DNA of 15,206 nucleotides, taken from the NCBI GenBank assembly GCA_002366775.1, contig DFBW01000010.1, positions 6,787-21,992 of the forward strand, given 5' to 3'. This DNA is from Roseovarius sp. UBA3070. Lineage in GTDB: Bacteria > Pseudomonadota > Alphaproteobacteria > Rhodobacterales > Rhodobacteraceae. Below, in pieces: positions 1 to 7,550 of this stretch; within the stretch, counting starts at the first letter, position 1; each line of letters begins with the position of its first letter. The translations under genes were made by a program, and so were the position numbers. The notes under the pieces are model-generated. The model was given only the letters and a program-made list of their open reading frames with translations. It did no database searches and was not told the DNA's origin.

Positions 1-1
1 G

Positions 2-46
2 GGCCGACAATGTTACCTCTCAGCAAGGGTGGAGGACATCGAGTGA
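2..46 (+). CDS. 3' end of an upstream operon gene (partial)
   Basis: The frame starting at base 2 is open from the window edge to a TGA at 44-46, giving a 14-residue C-terminus that ends in RVEDIE. The TGA overlaps the GTG start of the next gene (GTGA, 43-46). The same type of overlap joins the following genes, so this is probably the tail of the preceding operon member. Too little is visible to name a family. By analogy with sterol side-chain operons an enoyl-CoA hydratase (MaoC type) would fit, but nothing in these residues shows that. Confidence 0.5.
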   Translation, partial: GRQCYLSARVEDIE

Positions 47-1116
47 ATAAGACCAAAAATCAGGCGCATATCTACGGAGCGGCCGTAGAAATGTCATGGA
101 TGGACGCAAGCCAAAGCCTGACGGATTTGATCTTTTCCGGCGTTACCGCCGCGTTGAAAGACGCTGACATGACACTGGAGGCTGCGGATTCAATTGTGTT
201 GGGGGCAAGTGATCTGATTGATGGGCGGTCTTTGTCCAGCATGGTGACAGCCCCGGCGGCCGGGGCATATATGAAGGACGAGATCCGACTGTCCGAAGAC
301 GGGCTGGCAGCAGCTTCGTTTGGGGCCGCACGAATCGAAGCGGGGGAATCTCAGGTGACGGTGGTTGCCGCATGGGGACGTGCCAGTGAGGGCGATCCTC
401 TGGCAGTGTCCCGCGCCGGGAGCGATCCCTTTTTGCATCAACCCCTCTGCATCAGCGAAATGGACGTGTCCGCATTCCGGCTGTCACGTTGGCTAGGCCG
501 ATATCCTGACAATGACGCATCACGGCGTGCGGCATCTGCCGAACGACAGCGCCGGGCCGCGGGCAATCCACATGCACTTCATTCAGTAACGGCCCCGCGG
601 GACGTGCCCTATCCATTGCGCGAGGACGAAAGTTGCCGTTGGGGCGATGTGGTGGCCGCGATGGTTATCGGTAAGGCGCCGGGGAAGGTCCTGATTTCGG
701 GTGTGGGTCACGGCACCGACCACGCCGACCTGGGCGAACGTGATCTTCTGGAAATGCCGGCATTGCGCGACGCGGCTCGTCTGTCGCTTGACGCAGCTGG
801 CATAAATTTATCGGACGTCGGGCTTTTTGAGATTGATGGAATGACACTGTCTGACGAGGCTCTGTCGGCAGAAGCGGTCGGCCTGTGCCCGGCCGGAGAC
901 GGCTTTCGGGCGTTGGCTGAACGCCAGGACATAAACCCATCCGGTGGATCAGAGGCGGGTTGGTGCTATCCTGCGATGGGGCTGGTCCGGCTGATCGAAG
1001 CTTATCAGATGTTGCGCGCACCCCAGGGGCCGGATGGCCCGCGTCGCGCTATGGCAACGGGTCTGGGCGGCGGGGGCGCGCAGACTGCAACAGCAATTGT
1101 GCTGGAGAAGACATGA
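43..1116 (+). CDS. Thiolase-fold protein lacking the catalytic cysteine
   Basis: This is a 357-aa protein of the thiolase superfamily (SCP2/acetyl-CoA acetyltransferase-like). The GTG at 43 is chosen because GGAGGA lies at 31-36, 6 nt ahead, and the upstream gene ends on it; the in-frame ATG at 10 would lie inside that gene. Recognisable parts are an N-terminal thiolase half and the C-terminal motif NPSGG (residues 298-302), followed by a glycine-rich end (LGGGG, 341-345) typical of the fold. Where thiolases have C-A-S-G, this protein has S-E-D-G around residues 84-87, and the usual G-H-P is replaced by W-C-Y-P near 307-310. It is therefore unlikely to be an ordinary thiolase. It is the first of two adjacent thiolase-like genes, so a heteromer, a structural subunit or a retro-aldolase are possible roles (inference). 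Confidence 0.8.
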   Translation: MNKTKNQAHIYGAAVEMSWMDASQSLTDLIFSGVTAALKDADMTLEAADSIVLGASDLIDGRSLSSMVTAPAAGAYMKDEIRLSEDGLAAASFGAARIEAGESQVTVVAAWGRASEGDPLAVSRAGSDPFLHQPLCISEMDVSAFRLSRWLGRYPDNDASRRAASAERQRRAAGNPHALHSVTAPRDVPYPLREDESCRWGDVVAAMVIGKAPGKVLISGVGHGTDHADLGERDLLEMPALRDAARLSLDAAGINLSDVGLFEIDGMTLSDEALSAEAVGLCPAGDGFRALAERQDINPSGGSEAGWCYPAMGLVRLIEAYQMLRAPQGPDGPRRAMATGLGGGGAQTATAIVLEKT

Positions 1117-2276
1117 CCGATCGTATCGCCATCGCAGGTGTGGGGCAGACGGTTTATCGCCGCCGCCACAGTGACAAGAACTCAGCTGAACTGGTCCGCG
1201 AAGCTGCGACTGCGGCGCTGGAGGATGCGAATATTGGATTGGACGGGATCGATTTGATCGTCGGGGGCGTTGCGCCCGATGCCCTGGCCGGCATCCACAA
1301 TATTGACCTGTTGTCGATTTCCCGTCCTGGAATTCCCTATTTCCGGATCAATACCGGCGGTGCCACCGGCTCATCGGCCCTGTTGGCAGGAATGACCTGG
1401 ATTGCTTCGGGGCGGGCCAAAGCAGTGTTGGTCGTCGCAGCCGAACGTATGGGGCATGCGACCACAGCGCAGAGTATCTTCAACTCGATCTTCGATCCCA
1501 TCTATGAAAAAGATATTTCCATGAGCACCATCAGCATGGTTGCGCTTCGGGCGACGATGCTGATGCAGAAATACGGGTTCACTTCGGACCATTGGGCGGG
1601 TCTGGCCGCGCGCAATTCTGCGGTTGCAATGCTGAACGACACGGTCGATAACCCCCGCTTTTTCACCAAAGATCAGGTCAGATCCTCTGCGGTTCTGGCA
1701 TGGCCCATTCATTTACTTGAGGCCTGCCCGACCAGCGAGGGCGCTTGTGCCGTTGTCCTGATGAGCGACCCGAATGTCGGGGACCGCAAAGCCGCGTGGA
1801 TTCACGGCACGGGTGCGCTTAGTGACACATATGCGATGGGCGATCGGTTCCACCGTCCCGAAGGGTCATTGGTCAATCTGGTGACACTCGAGAGATCTGC
1901 GGCAAAAGCGTATAGCGAAGCCGGAGTAACCGACCCGCTGAACGATTTGGACATGGTCGAAATCCAGGCACCGTTTGCCAGTTCCGAAGTTATGGCGTAC
2001 CTGGGCTTGGGCCTGTGCGACGGGAATGATGCCGTCGCCTTTACCGAACGCGCCATCGACGGCACCGCCGGTATCGCCATTCAGCCCTCGGGCGGCCCAC
2101 AGGCCTGCAACCCGGTCAGCGCAACAGCCCTGATCAGGATTACCGAGGCCGCCCTGCAAATTCAGGGTAAGGCCGGGCGTCGCCAACTCGACGGTATTCG
2201 TCGCACCATATCCACAGGGCAGGGCGGAGCCACTCAATTTTCAACAGCGGTTATTCTGGGCAATGAGAGACCGTGA
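1113..2276 (+). CDS. Thiolase-like protein (Ltp2-type aldolase candidate), no catalytic Cys
   Basis: This 387-aa protein is of the SCP2/lipid-transfer thiolase family. The ATG at 1113 overlaps the TGA of the preceding gene (ATGA). The start MTDRIAIAGVGQT and the C-terminal PSGG (325-328) are standard for the family. The active site is not. The usual N-x-x-C-A-S-G reads N-T-G-G-A-T-G (80-86), with Gly83 in place of the nucleophilic Cys. The H-D-x-F motif reads QAPF (285-288), and G-H-P reads C-N-P (332-334), losing the His. Relatives without the Cys, such as Ltp2 of actinobacterial sterol catabolism, are retro-aldolases that need a DUF35 partner, and a DUF35 gene follows directly. A retro-aldol role on a CoA thioester is the best inference. 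The substrate is unknown. Confidence 0.85.
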   Translation: MTDRIAIAGVGQTVYRRRHSDKNSAELVREAATAALEDANIGLDGIDLIVGGVAPDALAGIHNIDLLSISRPGIPYFRINTGGATGSSALLAGMTWIASGRAKAVLVVAAERMGHATTAQSIFNSIFDPIYEKDISMSTISMVALRATMLMQKYGFTSDHWAGLAARNSAVAMLNDTVDNPRFFTKDQVRSSAVLAWPIHLLEACPTSEGACAVVLMSDPNVGDRKAAWIHGTGALSDTYAMGDRFHRPEGSLVNLVTLERSAAKAYSEAGVTDPLNDLDMVEIQAPFASSEVMAYLGLGLCDGNDAVAFTERAIDGTAGIAIQPSGGPQACNPVSATALIRITEAALQIQGKAGRRQLDGIRRTISTGQGGATQFSTAVILGNERP

Positions 2277-2281
2277 AAGGA
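2276..2281 (+). promoter_or_regulatory. Ribosome binding site that decides the DUF35 start
   Basis: AAAGGA lies 9 nt before the ATG at 2291. It sits downstream of the alternative GTG at 2273, which overlaps the preceding stop codon. This supports ATG 2291 over GTG 2273. The GTG would add only six residues, and the GTGA overlap pattern seen elsewhere in the operon keeps it possible. Confidence 0.45.
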
Positions 2282-2290
2282 CAAACGGAC

Positions 2291-2770
2291 ATGGACGGGA
2301 CTGAACCGCTTACCATTCCAGGCAACTGGAACTTTAGTTACCGATATTTCGCGGGCGATACTGCGACCCGCTTTTTCAGCGAATTGCGGGACAATTCCCG
2401 CATTATGGGAACCCGAAACCCGGTGTCTGGCAATGTTATGGTCCCGGCACGGACATTTTCCGATGCGGACTATGTCGAGACCACCGAATGGGTCGAAGTC
2501 AGCAATGAGGGAAAGCTTGAGGCGTTCTCGATTGTTGGGACCAAATTTCCGGGCCTGCCTGATCCGCCTTTCGTTCTGGGCTATGTCACACTGGACGGCG
2601 CTGACACTGCGATTTTGAACCATGTCACTGGTGTTGATCTGTCCGATATCGAGGTCGCGGCACAGGAGCTGCTAAAGCAGCCGCGCGTCAAGGCCGTCTT
2701 CAAAGATCAGCGTGAAGGCCGGATCACCGATTTCTGCTTTGAAGTTTTGCACGACGGGGCAGAGAAATGA
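2291..2770 (+). CDS. DUF35 / OB-fold protein with degenerate zinc ribbon
   Basis: This 159-aa protein is probably of the DUF35 (acyl-CoA-associated OB-fold) family. These proteins pair with thiolase-fold enzymes or aldolases such as Ltp2 and benzoylsuccinyl-CoA thiolase. The layout is typical: an N-terminal helix rich in F/Y and R (about 14-37), the short ribbon region G-T-R-N-P-V-S-G followed by P-A-R (40-54), then an OB-fold beta domain (about 62-110). The four ribbon Cys that usually bind zinc are absent: the expected sites read N43, S46, S57 and D60, and the only Cys in the protein is Cys149. The family call rests on layout, residue spacing and genomic neighbourhood. The gene lies between the thiolase-like gene and the cyclase gene, overlapping the latter by ATGA. 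Confidence 0.7.
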   Translation: MDGTEPLTIPGNWNFSYRYFAGDTATRFFSELRDNSRIMGTRNPVSGNVMVPARTFSDADYVETTEWVEVSNEGKLEAFSIVGTKFPGLPDPPFVLGYVTLDGADTAILNHVTGVDLSDIEVAAQELLKQPRVKAVFKDQREGRITDFCFEVLHDGAEK

Positions 2771-3636
2771 CGGTTGCCCGGTCAAACTGGGGTGATGCGG
2801 ACGAGATAGGTGCCCGCAATCTTGTTGATGGCGCTGCGACACTGCGCGGCGTGGCCGCTGTGCAAAGCGGGCAAGTCATCCCACTGGCTCTGTTGATTGA
2901 GCCGGGAAAACCGGCACCTGCGGCGGACATTCGCCCCCCCATCCAGCATTTCATGACCCGCGACGGGGGGGATTATGCCGCCGGGCTGCCTGAGCGTTTT
3001 GGCTTTGGCTTTACCGATGATGTCATTATCCTGCCAACTCACGGGACCACCCATATCGACGCCCTCAGCCACGTTCTGTGCAGCGGTAAGATCTATAACG
3101 GCTATTCCTCGGACACAATCACCAGCAAAGGCGCACACCGTTGCGGGATCGAAAAGCTGGACCCGATTGTGACGCGTGGTCTGTTTGTCGATCTGGTACC
3201 GCCAGAGGGCACACAACTGCCCCACGCCATCACCAGCGAAATGTTGCAAGCGGCGGTCCAGTCAACCGGCGTTGTTCCGGAACCGGGTGATGCCCTGCTG
3301 GTTCGGACCGGCTGGCTGCAACAATGGCGAGAGGGGAATGCCACCCCTTATTCGACCACCGGACTGCATCATGATTGTGCTGACTGGATTATCGAACAAG
3401 GATTTGTCATGGTTGCCGCCGATAATGTGGCGGTCGAGGTTCTGCCGTCCCATGATCCCGACTGTGCGGTTCCGCTGCATATCCGCCTGATCCAGGAGAA
3501 CGGAATATACCTGGCCGAGTTATTCGATCTTGAGAAACTGGCCATGGCAGGGCAGGCTAGTTTTCAATTCATGATCGCACCATTGCGGATCAAGGGCGGC
3601 GTGGGCAGCCCGATCACACCGGTGGCGATCCTGTAA
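2767..3636 (+). CDS. Cyclase family metal-dependent hydrolase (kynurenine formamidase-like)
   Basis: This 289-aa protein is of the cyclase family (Pfam PF04199). The ATG at 2767 overlaps the preceding TGA. The metal-binding signature HGTTHIDALSH occupies residues 92-102, with His92, His96, Asp98 and His102 as the expected ligands. The segment DNVAVEVLPS and the following PLHI motif agree with the C-terminal half of the family. Members are zinc or manganese hydrolases acting on amides, esters or lactone-like bonds; the family includes KynB and isatin hydrolase. No signal peptide is seen, so it should be cytoplasmic. Neighbouring CoA-ester genes suggest it opens a ring or hydrolyses an intermediate of the same pathway, but the substrate cannot be read from the sequence. 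Confidence 0.85.
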   Translation: MTVARSNWGDADEIGARNLVDGAATLRGVAAVQSGQVIPLALLIEPGKPAPAADIRPPIQHFMTRDGGDYAAGLPERFGFGFTDDVIILPTHGTTHIDALSHVLCSGKIYNGYSSDTITSKGAHRCGIEKLDPIVTRGLFVDLVPPEGTQLPHAITSEMLQAAVQSTGVVPEPGDALLVRTGWLQQWREGNATPYSTTGLHHDCADWIIEQGFVMVAADNVAVEVLPSHDPDCAVPLHIRLIQENGIYLAELFDLEKLAMAGQASFQFMIAPLRIKGGVGSPITPVAIL

Positions 3637-3660
3637 TCACGCACAACGAACGGACAGGCT

Positions 3661-4701
3661 ATGAGTAAACCGGAAAATGCGGTTCTGGACGCGACCGAGC
3701 GTCTATTTCTAGAACGATGCGGAGACGAAGTTTTGGCCTCGGCTAATGCGGGGTCCTGGAGTGGTGAGTTCTGGGATGAACTGGCCGCCTTTGGACTGCC
3801 AATGGCGTTGGTATCCGAAGATCAGGGCGGGCTTGGGCTGTCGATGGGCGATGCATATGGTATAGCGCAACTTTGCGGGCAATTTGCGGTGCCTCTGCCT
3901 GTGGTCGAAACAATGCTCGCAAACTGGCTTTTAACTTTGGCAGGGCTACCGGCTCGTGATGGCCCGCAATGTTTGCTGTTTGAAGGTCTGTCTGTGATAA
4001 ACCCAACCGGAGGGCGGCGCCTCGTCGGGACTTGCCCGACAGTTCCCTGGGGCCGAAACTGCGCGCCAGTGGCTTGGGTGCAGGACGCGGAGCTGTCTTA
4101 TGTTGTCGCGCTGGACAAATCGCAGGGCGAGGTGGCTGAAGGGATCAACATCGCCAATGAGCCGCGTGATGCTCTGACGATTGACGCCGACATGACGGGC
4201 CAAAATGTTGCTGTCTGCGCGGTTGATCCGGCTCTGACAGAGCGCTGCGCTGCGCTGCGTTGTGTGCAGATGGCCGGCGCAATGGCAACCATCGGGGAGA
4301 TGTCGATTGCCTTTGCAATGGAGCGTGAACAATTCGGTCGCCCACTGGCCAAGTTTCAGGCAATCCAGCAATCTTTGGCCGTCTTGGCAGAGCAGGTAGC
4401 CCTCGCTTCGGTTGCGGCACAAATGGCGAGCGGTGCTGTTTCGGCATCAAGCGTTCAGACACTGGCCATTGCCTCGGCCAAAGCCCGGGTCGGCGAAGCC
4501 GCAGGGGACGTCGCGGCGACCGCCCATCAGGTTCACGGTGCCATTGGGTTTTCTGAGGAATACCGCCTGCATTATTTTACCCGGCGTCTGTGGTCCTGGC
4601 GCGATGAATTCGGCAATGAAACCTCCTGGTTCGAACAGATCGGTCGTGCCATTGCCAAGGCGGGGCCGGATAGGCTCTGGTCGGAACTGACGGAAATATA
4701 G
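3661..4701 (+). CDS. Acyl-CoA dehydrogenase-family protein, small subunit type
   Basis: This 346-aa flavoprotein-family member is shorter than classical acyl-CoA dehydrogenases (about 380-400 aa). It starts at ATG 3661, 24 nt after the cyclase stop. The N-terminal helical domain carries P-x-x-L-V-S-E-D-Q-G-G-L-G-L style sequence (47-60). The C-terminal domain has R-E-Q-F-G-R (222-227) and Q-V-H-G-A-I-G (290-296), the FAD-contacting motifs of the family. The middle beta domain is divergent and the usual M-T-E/S-E-P-x-x-G-S-D substrate/FAD segment is not recognisable. In ChsE1/ChsE2-type enzymes two unlike subunits share active sites, and the following gene encodes a fuller acyl-CoA dehydrogenase. 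A non-catalytic or FAD-sharing subunit is the likely role (inference). Confidence 0.88.
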   Translation: MSKPENAVLDATERLFLERCGDEVLASANAGSWSGEFWDELAAFGLPMALVSEDQGGLGLSMGDAYGIAQLCGQFAVPLPVVETMLANWLLTLAGLPARDGPQCLLFEGLSVINPTGGRRLVGTCPTVPWGRNCAPVAWVQDAELSYVVALDKSQGEVAEGINIANEPRDALTIDADMTGQNVAVCAVDPALTERCAALRCVQMAGAMATIGEMSIAFAMEREQFGRPLAKFQAIQQSLAVLAEQVALASVAAQMASGAVSASSVQTLAIASAKARVGEAAGDVAATAHQVHGAIGFSEEYRLHYFTRRLWSWRDEFGNETSWFEQIGRAIAKAGPDRLWSELTEI

Positions 4702-4710
4702 AGGACCGTT

Positions 4711-5859
4711 ATGAACAACTTTGAATTCACCCGGCCTTCCAGCCCGCAAACCGCCGAAGATCTTCGTGTCGAAGTCCGTGCGTTTTTGAGCGAGGCCCTT
4801 AAAGATCGCACTCTGGCACAGCAGGCGCAGACGTGGAACGGCTATGACGCCGCGTTCAGCCGCTCTCTGGGGGCGCGCGGCTGGCTGGGCATGACTTGGC
4901 CGAAAAAATATGGCGGACAGGAGCGCAGCGCGCTGGATCGCTATGTCCTCATCGAGGAGTTGCTGGCCGCAGGCGCGCCGGTGTCGGCCCATTGGTTTGC
5001 CGAGCGTCAGACCGGCCCAAGCATCTTGCGCTTTGGCACCCAAGAACAGCGCGAGGCCTTCCTGCCAAGGATCGCGCGGGGCGAATGCTATTTCTGTATC
5101 GGGATGAGCGAGCCTGACAGTGGCTCGGATCTGGCCTCTGTCCGCACATATGCAAAACGTACTGACGGCGGCTATGTGGTGAATGGTACCAAACTTTGGA
5201 CGACCAACGCCCATCGCAGCGATTACATGTGCCTTTACGCCAAGACCGACACCAAAAGCGAAGACCGCCGAGGCGGTGCAAGTCAGTTCTTGGTTGATAT
5301 GAAGACGCCTGGGATCAAAATCAGCCCGATCCCGTTTCTAACCGGAGAGCATCATTTCAACGAGGTCGCCTTTGTCGACGTATTTTTACCTGATAACGCA
5401 TTGCTTGGCACCGAAGGGCAGGGGTGGTCTCAGGTCACCAGCGAATTGTCCTTCGAGCGAAGCGGCCCGGACCGCTTCTTGTCCTCTTTTGCAGCACTGA
5501 TTGGGATGGTCCAGCGGGCAGGGCCTTCGCCGACACCGGCGCAGGCGGCAGCCATCGGGCGGCTGGTGGCACATCTCGCTGTGCTGCGCCAGATGTCGCG
5601 GTCAGTTGCAGCCATGCTAGAAGCCGATCTCGACCCTTCGCTCCAGGCGGCCATGGTCAAGGATCTGGGCGCGGTGCTGGAGCAGGAAATTCCCGATATC
5701 GCGCGCCGTGTGTTCCCCAGTCGTCCGGGCATTGGGGCCAGTGACGACCTGGATGCGACACTGGCCTATTTGATCCAGCACGCCCCGTCATTTTCGCTAC
5801 GCGGCGGAACGCGGGAAATTCTCAGGGGGATCATTGCCCGCGGAGCTGGTCTGCGGTGA
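4711..5859 (+). CDS. Acyl-CoA dehydrogenase
   Basis: This 382-aa acyl-CoA dehydrogenase catalyses alpha,beta-oxidation of an acyl-CoA with FAD. The gene starts 9 nt after the preceding stop, behind GAGGA. The FAD/substrate segments are intact: C-I-G-M-S-E-P-D-S-G-S-D (129-140) and L-W-T-T-N-A-H (162-168). The C-terminus has the family motif G-G-T-R-E-I-L-R. At the medium-chain-type catalytic position (Y-E-G-T) the sequence reads R-G-G-T. A Glu in the isovaleryl-CoA-dehydrogenase-type position, S-F-E-R (Glu249), is present and is the likely base. The preceding gene encodes a shorter, incomplete-looking paralogue, so the two may form a heterotetramer. It appears to be the last gene of the catabolic operon; no convincing terminator follows. 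Confidence 0.92.
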   Translation: MNNFEFTRPSSPQTAEDLRVEVRAFLSEALKDRTLAQQAQTWNGYDAAFSRSLGARGWLGMTWPKKYGGQERSALDRYVLIEELLAAGAPVSAHWFAERQTGPSILRFGTQEQREAFLPRIARGECYFCIGMSEPDSGSDLASVRTYAKRTDGGYVVNGTKLWTTNAHRSDYMCLYAKTDTKSEDRRGGASQFLVDMKTPGIKISPIPFLTGEHHFNEVAFVDVFLPDNALLGTEGQGWSQVTSELSFERSGPDRFLSSFAALIGMVQRAGPSPTPAQAAAIGRLVAHLAVLRQMSRSVAAMLEADLDPSLQAAMVKDLGAVLEQEIPDIARRVFPSRPGIGASDDLDATLAYLIQHAPSFSLRGGTREILRGIIARGAGLR

Positions 5860-6094
5860 CAACACGCACATCGGATCGGCGCTGAAAACGCATGATCCGG
5901 TTCTGAAACAGGCACCAGGAGATCAAGCCGCGCGATCTGGGGCGGGTGGGCACCCCTAAATCCCAATTAATGTGATATCGTTGGGACTTCGCGGTCTTAT
6001 CTGCTTGCATCATATTGCGCCCAACCCTAGAAGGACCACTGATTTTGACCGCCGCAGACGCCTCTGCGGCCCGATGCAATGGATGAGGACGACT
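5860..6094 (+). other. Intergenic region between the catabolic operon and tig
   Basis: These 235 bp contain no gene I can support. GGGTG-GG-CACCC at 5944-5955 is a short inverted repeat, but its loop is only 2 nt and no T-run follows. The tig promoter must lie here, but no pair of -35/-10 hexamers stands out. TTGCAT near 6005, followed after 17 nt by TAGAAG, is the best weak candidate. A perfect hairpin lies at 6051-6070 and a ribosome binding site (GAGGA) at 6085-6089. Confidence 0.6.
6051..6070 (+). promoter_or_regulatory. Leader hairpin upstream of tig
   Basis: The arms GCCGCAGA (6051-6058) and TCTGCGGC (6063-6070) pair over 8 bp around the 4-nt loop CGCC. The hairpin ends 24 nt before the tig start codon and 14 nt before its ribosome binding site. 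No T-run follows, so it is not a terminator. It may stabilise the 5' end of the mRNA or affect translation. Confidence 0.5.
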
Positions 6095-7426
6095 ATGCAG
6101 GTCACCGAGACACTGAACGAGGGGCTGAAACGCGCCTACACAATGACACTGAGCGCCAAGGAACTGGACGATAAGGTTCTGGAAAAGCTTAAAGAAGCAC
6201 AGCCCGACGTCGAAATGAAGGGTTTCCGCAAGGGCAAGGTTCCGCTGCCGCTGTTGAAAAAACAGTTTGGCCAGCGCGTGCTGGGTGAAGCCATGCAAGA
6301 AGCTGTTGACGGCGCGATGTCTCAGCATTTTGAAGACAAGGGCGAGCGTCCTGCCGGTGAACCTGCGGTCAAAATGACCAAAGAGGACTGGAAAGAGGGC
6401 GACGACGTAGAAGTCGAAATGTCTTATGAGGCATTGCCTGAGGTTCCCGAAATCGACCTGAGCAAGATCAAGCTGGAAAAACTGGTTGTCAAAGCGGGCG
6501 ACGCTGCTGTGGACGAGGCCCTGGGCAACCTGGCCGAGAACGCGCAGGATTTCAAAGATCGCAAGAAGGGCTCCAAGGCCAAAGACGGCGATCAGATTGA
6601 AATGGATTTCCTTGGCAAAGTGGACGGCGAAGCCTTTGAAGGTGGCAGCGCTGAGGATTATCCGCTGGTGTTGGGTTCCAACAGCTTTATCCCCGGATTC
6701 GAAGAACAGCTGGTTGGCGTAAAAGCCGGTGAAGAGAAAGCCGTAACGGTTTCTTTCCCGGCCGAGTATCAGGCCGAGCATCTGGCGGGCAAAGAGGCTG
6801 TGTTTGATTGCACCATCAAAGCGGTCAAAGAGCCGGTTGCAGCTGAGATCAATGACGAGTTGGCAACAAAGTTCGGATCCGAGGATCTGGCGGCGTTGAA
6901 AACTCAGATTGGCGAACGTCTGGAACAGGAATATTCAGGTGCGGCGCGTGCTGTCATGAAGCGTAACCTGCTGGACGCGCTGGATAAAAAGGTCAGCTTT
7001 GAACTGCCTCCAACCATGGTTGAGGTCGAAGCCAAGCAGATCGCGCACCAGCTGTGGCATGACGATAACCCCGATGTTGAGGGTCATGACCACCCTGAAA
7101 TCGAAACCACCAAAGAGCACACCGACCTGGCCGAGCGCCGCGTTCGTCTGGGCCTTTTGCTGGCCGAGCTGGGCCGTAAATCCGAGGTTGAAGTGTCGGA
7201 TGCTGAAATGTCCCAGGCGGTCATGGAGCAGGCGCGTCAATACCCAGGGCAAGAGCGCGAGTTCTTTGAATACGTTCAGTCCAATCCGGGTATGCAACAA
7301 CAGATGCGTGCGCCGATCTTTGAGGACAAAGTGGTTGAATATGCGTTTGAGCAGGTCAAAGTGACCGAGAAAGAGATCAGCAAAGACGATCTTCAGAAGG
7401 CTCTGGAAGCTCTGGAAGATATGTAA
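6095..7426 (+). CDS. tig: Trigger factor (ribosome-associated chaperone, PPIase)
   Basis: This 443-aa trigger factor binds ribosomal protein L23 at the exit tunnel and holds nascent chains in the cytoplasm. The start at 6095 ([10 protein letters not shown]) follows GAGGA at 6085-6089; an upstream extension to 5972 lacks trigger-factor character. The ribosome-binding loop G-F-R-K-G-K-V-P is at residues 43-50. The FKBP-like peptidyl-prolyl isomerase domain runs from about 160 to 245, with D-G-E-A-F-E-G-G and [11 protein letters not shown] motifs. The remaining 200 residues are the helical chaperone arms. In many bacteria clpP-clpX follow tig; here a terminator and a convergent quorum-sensing locus follow instead. 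Confidence 0.98.
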   Translation: MQVTETLNEGLKRAYTMTLSAKELDDKVLEKLKEAQPDVEMKGFRKGKVPLPLLKKQFGQRVLGEAMQEAVDGAMSQHFEDKGERPAGEPAVKMTKEDWKEGDDVEVEMSYEALPEVPEIDLSKIKLEKLVVKAGDAAVDEALGNLAENAQDFKDRKKGSKAKDGDQIEMDFLGKVDGEAFEGGSAEDYPLVLGSNSFIPGFEEQLVGVKAGEEKAVTVSFPAEYQAEHLAGKEAVFDCTIKAVKEPVAAEINDELATKFGSEDLAALKTQIGERLEQEYSGAARAVMKRNLLDALDKKVSFELPPTMVEVEAKQIAHQLWHDDNPDVEGHDHPEIETTKEHTDLAERRVRLGLLLAELGRKSEVEVSDAEMSQAVMEQARQYPGQEREFFEYVQSNPGMQQQMRAPIFEDKVVEYAFEQVKVTEKEISKDDLQKALEALEDM

Positions 7427-7459
7427 TCTTATCCGCCAGTTGCATGACGCAATGAATGT

Positions 7460-7491
7460 GGGCCGCCCTACCGGGGCGGCCCTCTTCGTTT
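7460..7491 (+). terminator. Rho-independent terminator of tig
   Basis: The arms GGGCCGCCC (7460-7468) and GGGCGGCCC (7474-7482) form a 9-bp GC stem with the 5-nt loop TACCG. The T-rich tract TCTTCGTTT follows. It lies 33 nt after the tig stop codon and separates tig from the convergent luxI. Confidence 0.88.
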
Positions 7492-7550
7492 GCGCAAGGG
7501 AACGGTGGGTGGTCAACCCCAGCCGTCAAATTTGCAACGCAAGTTGGGGG

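Noticed and set aside
5944..5956. GGGTG-GG-CACCC as a terminator of the catabolic operon
   Set aside because: The loop would be only 2 nt at full pairing and no T-run follows.
5860..6094. Possible tRNA gene upstream of tig
   Set aside because: A GGTTC and a later ACCA-like string occur, but no cloverleaf with paired acceptor, D, anticodon and T arms can be built.
5831..6781. Long minus-strand open frame across the end of the catabolic operon, the gap and tig
   Set aside because: Its largest part is the antisense of trigger factor and the remaining C-terminal stretch shows no domain I recognise. No ribosome site supports it.
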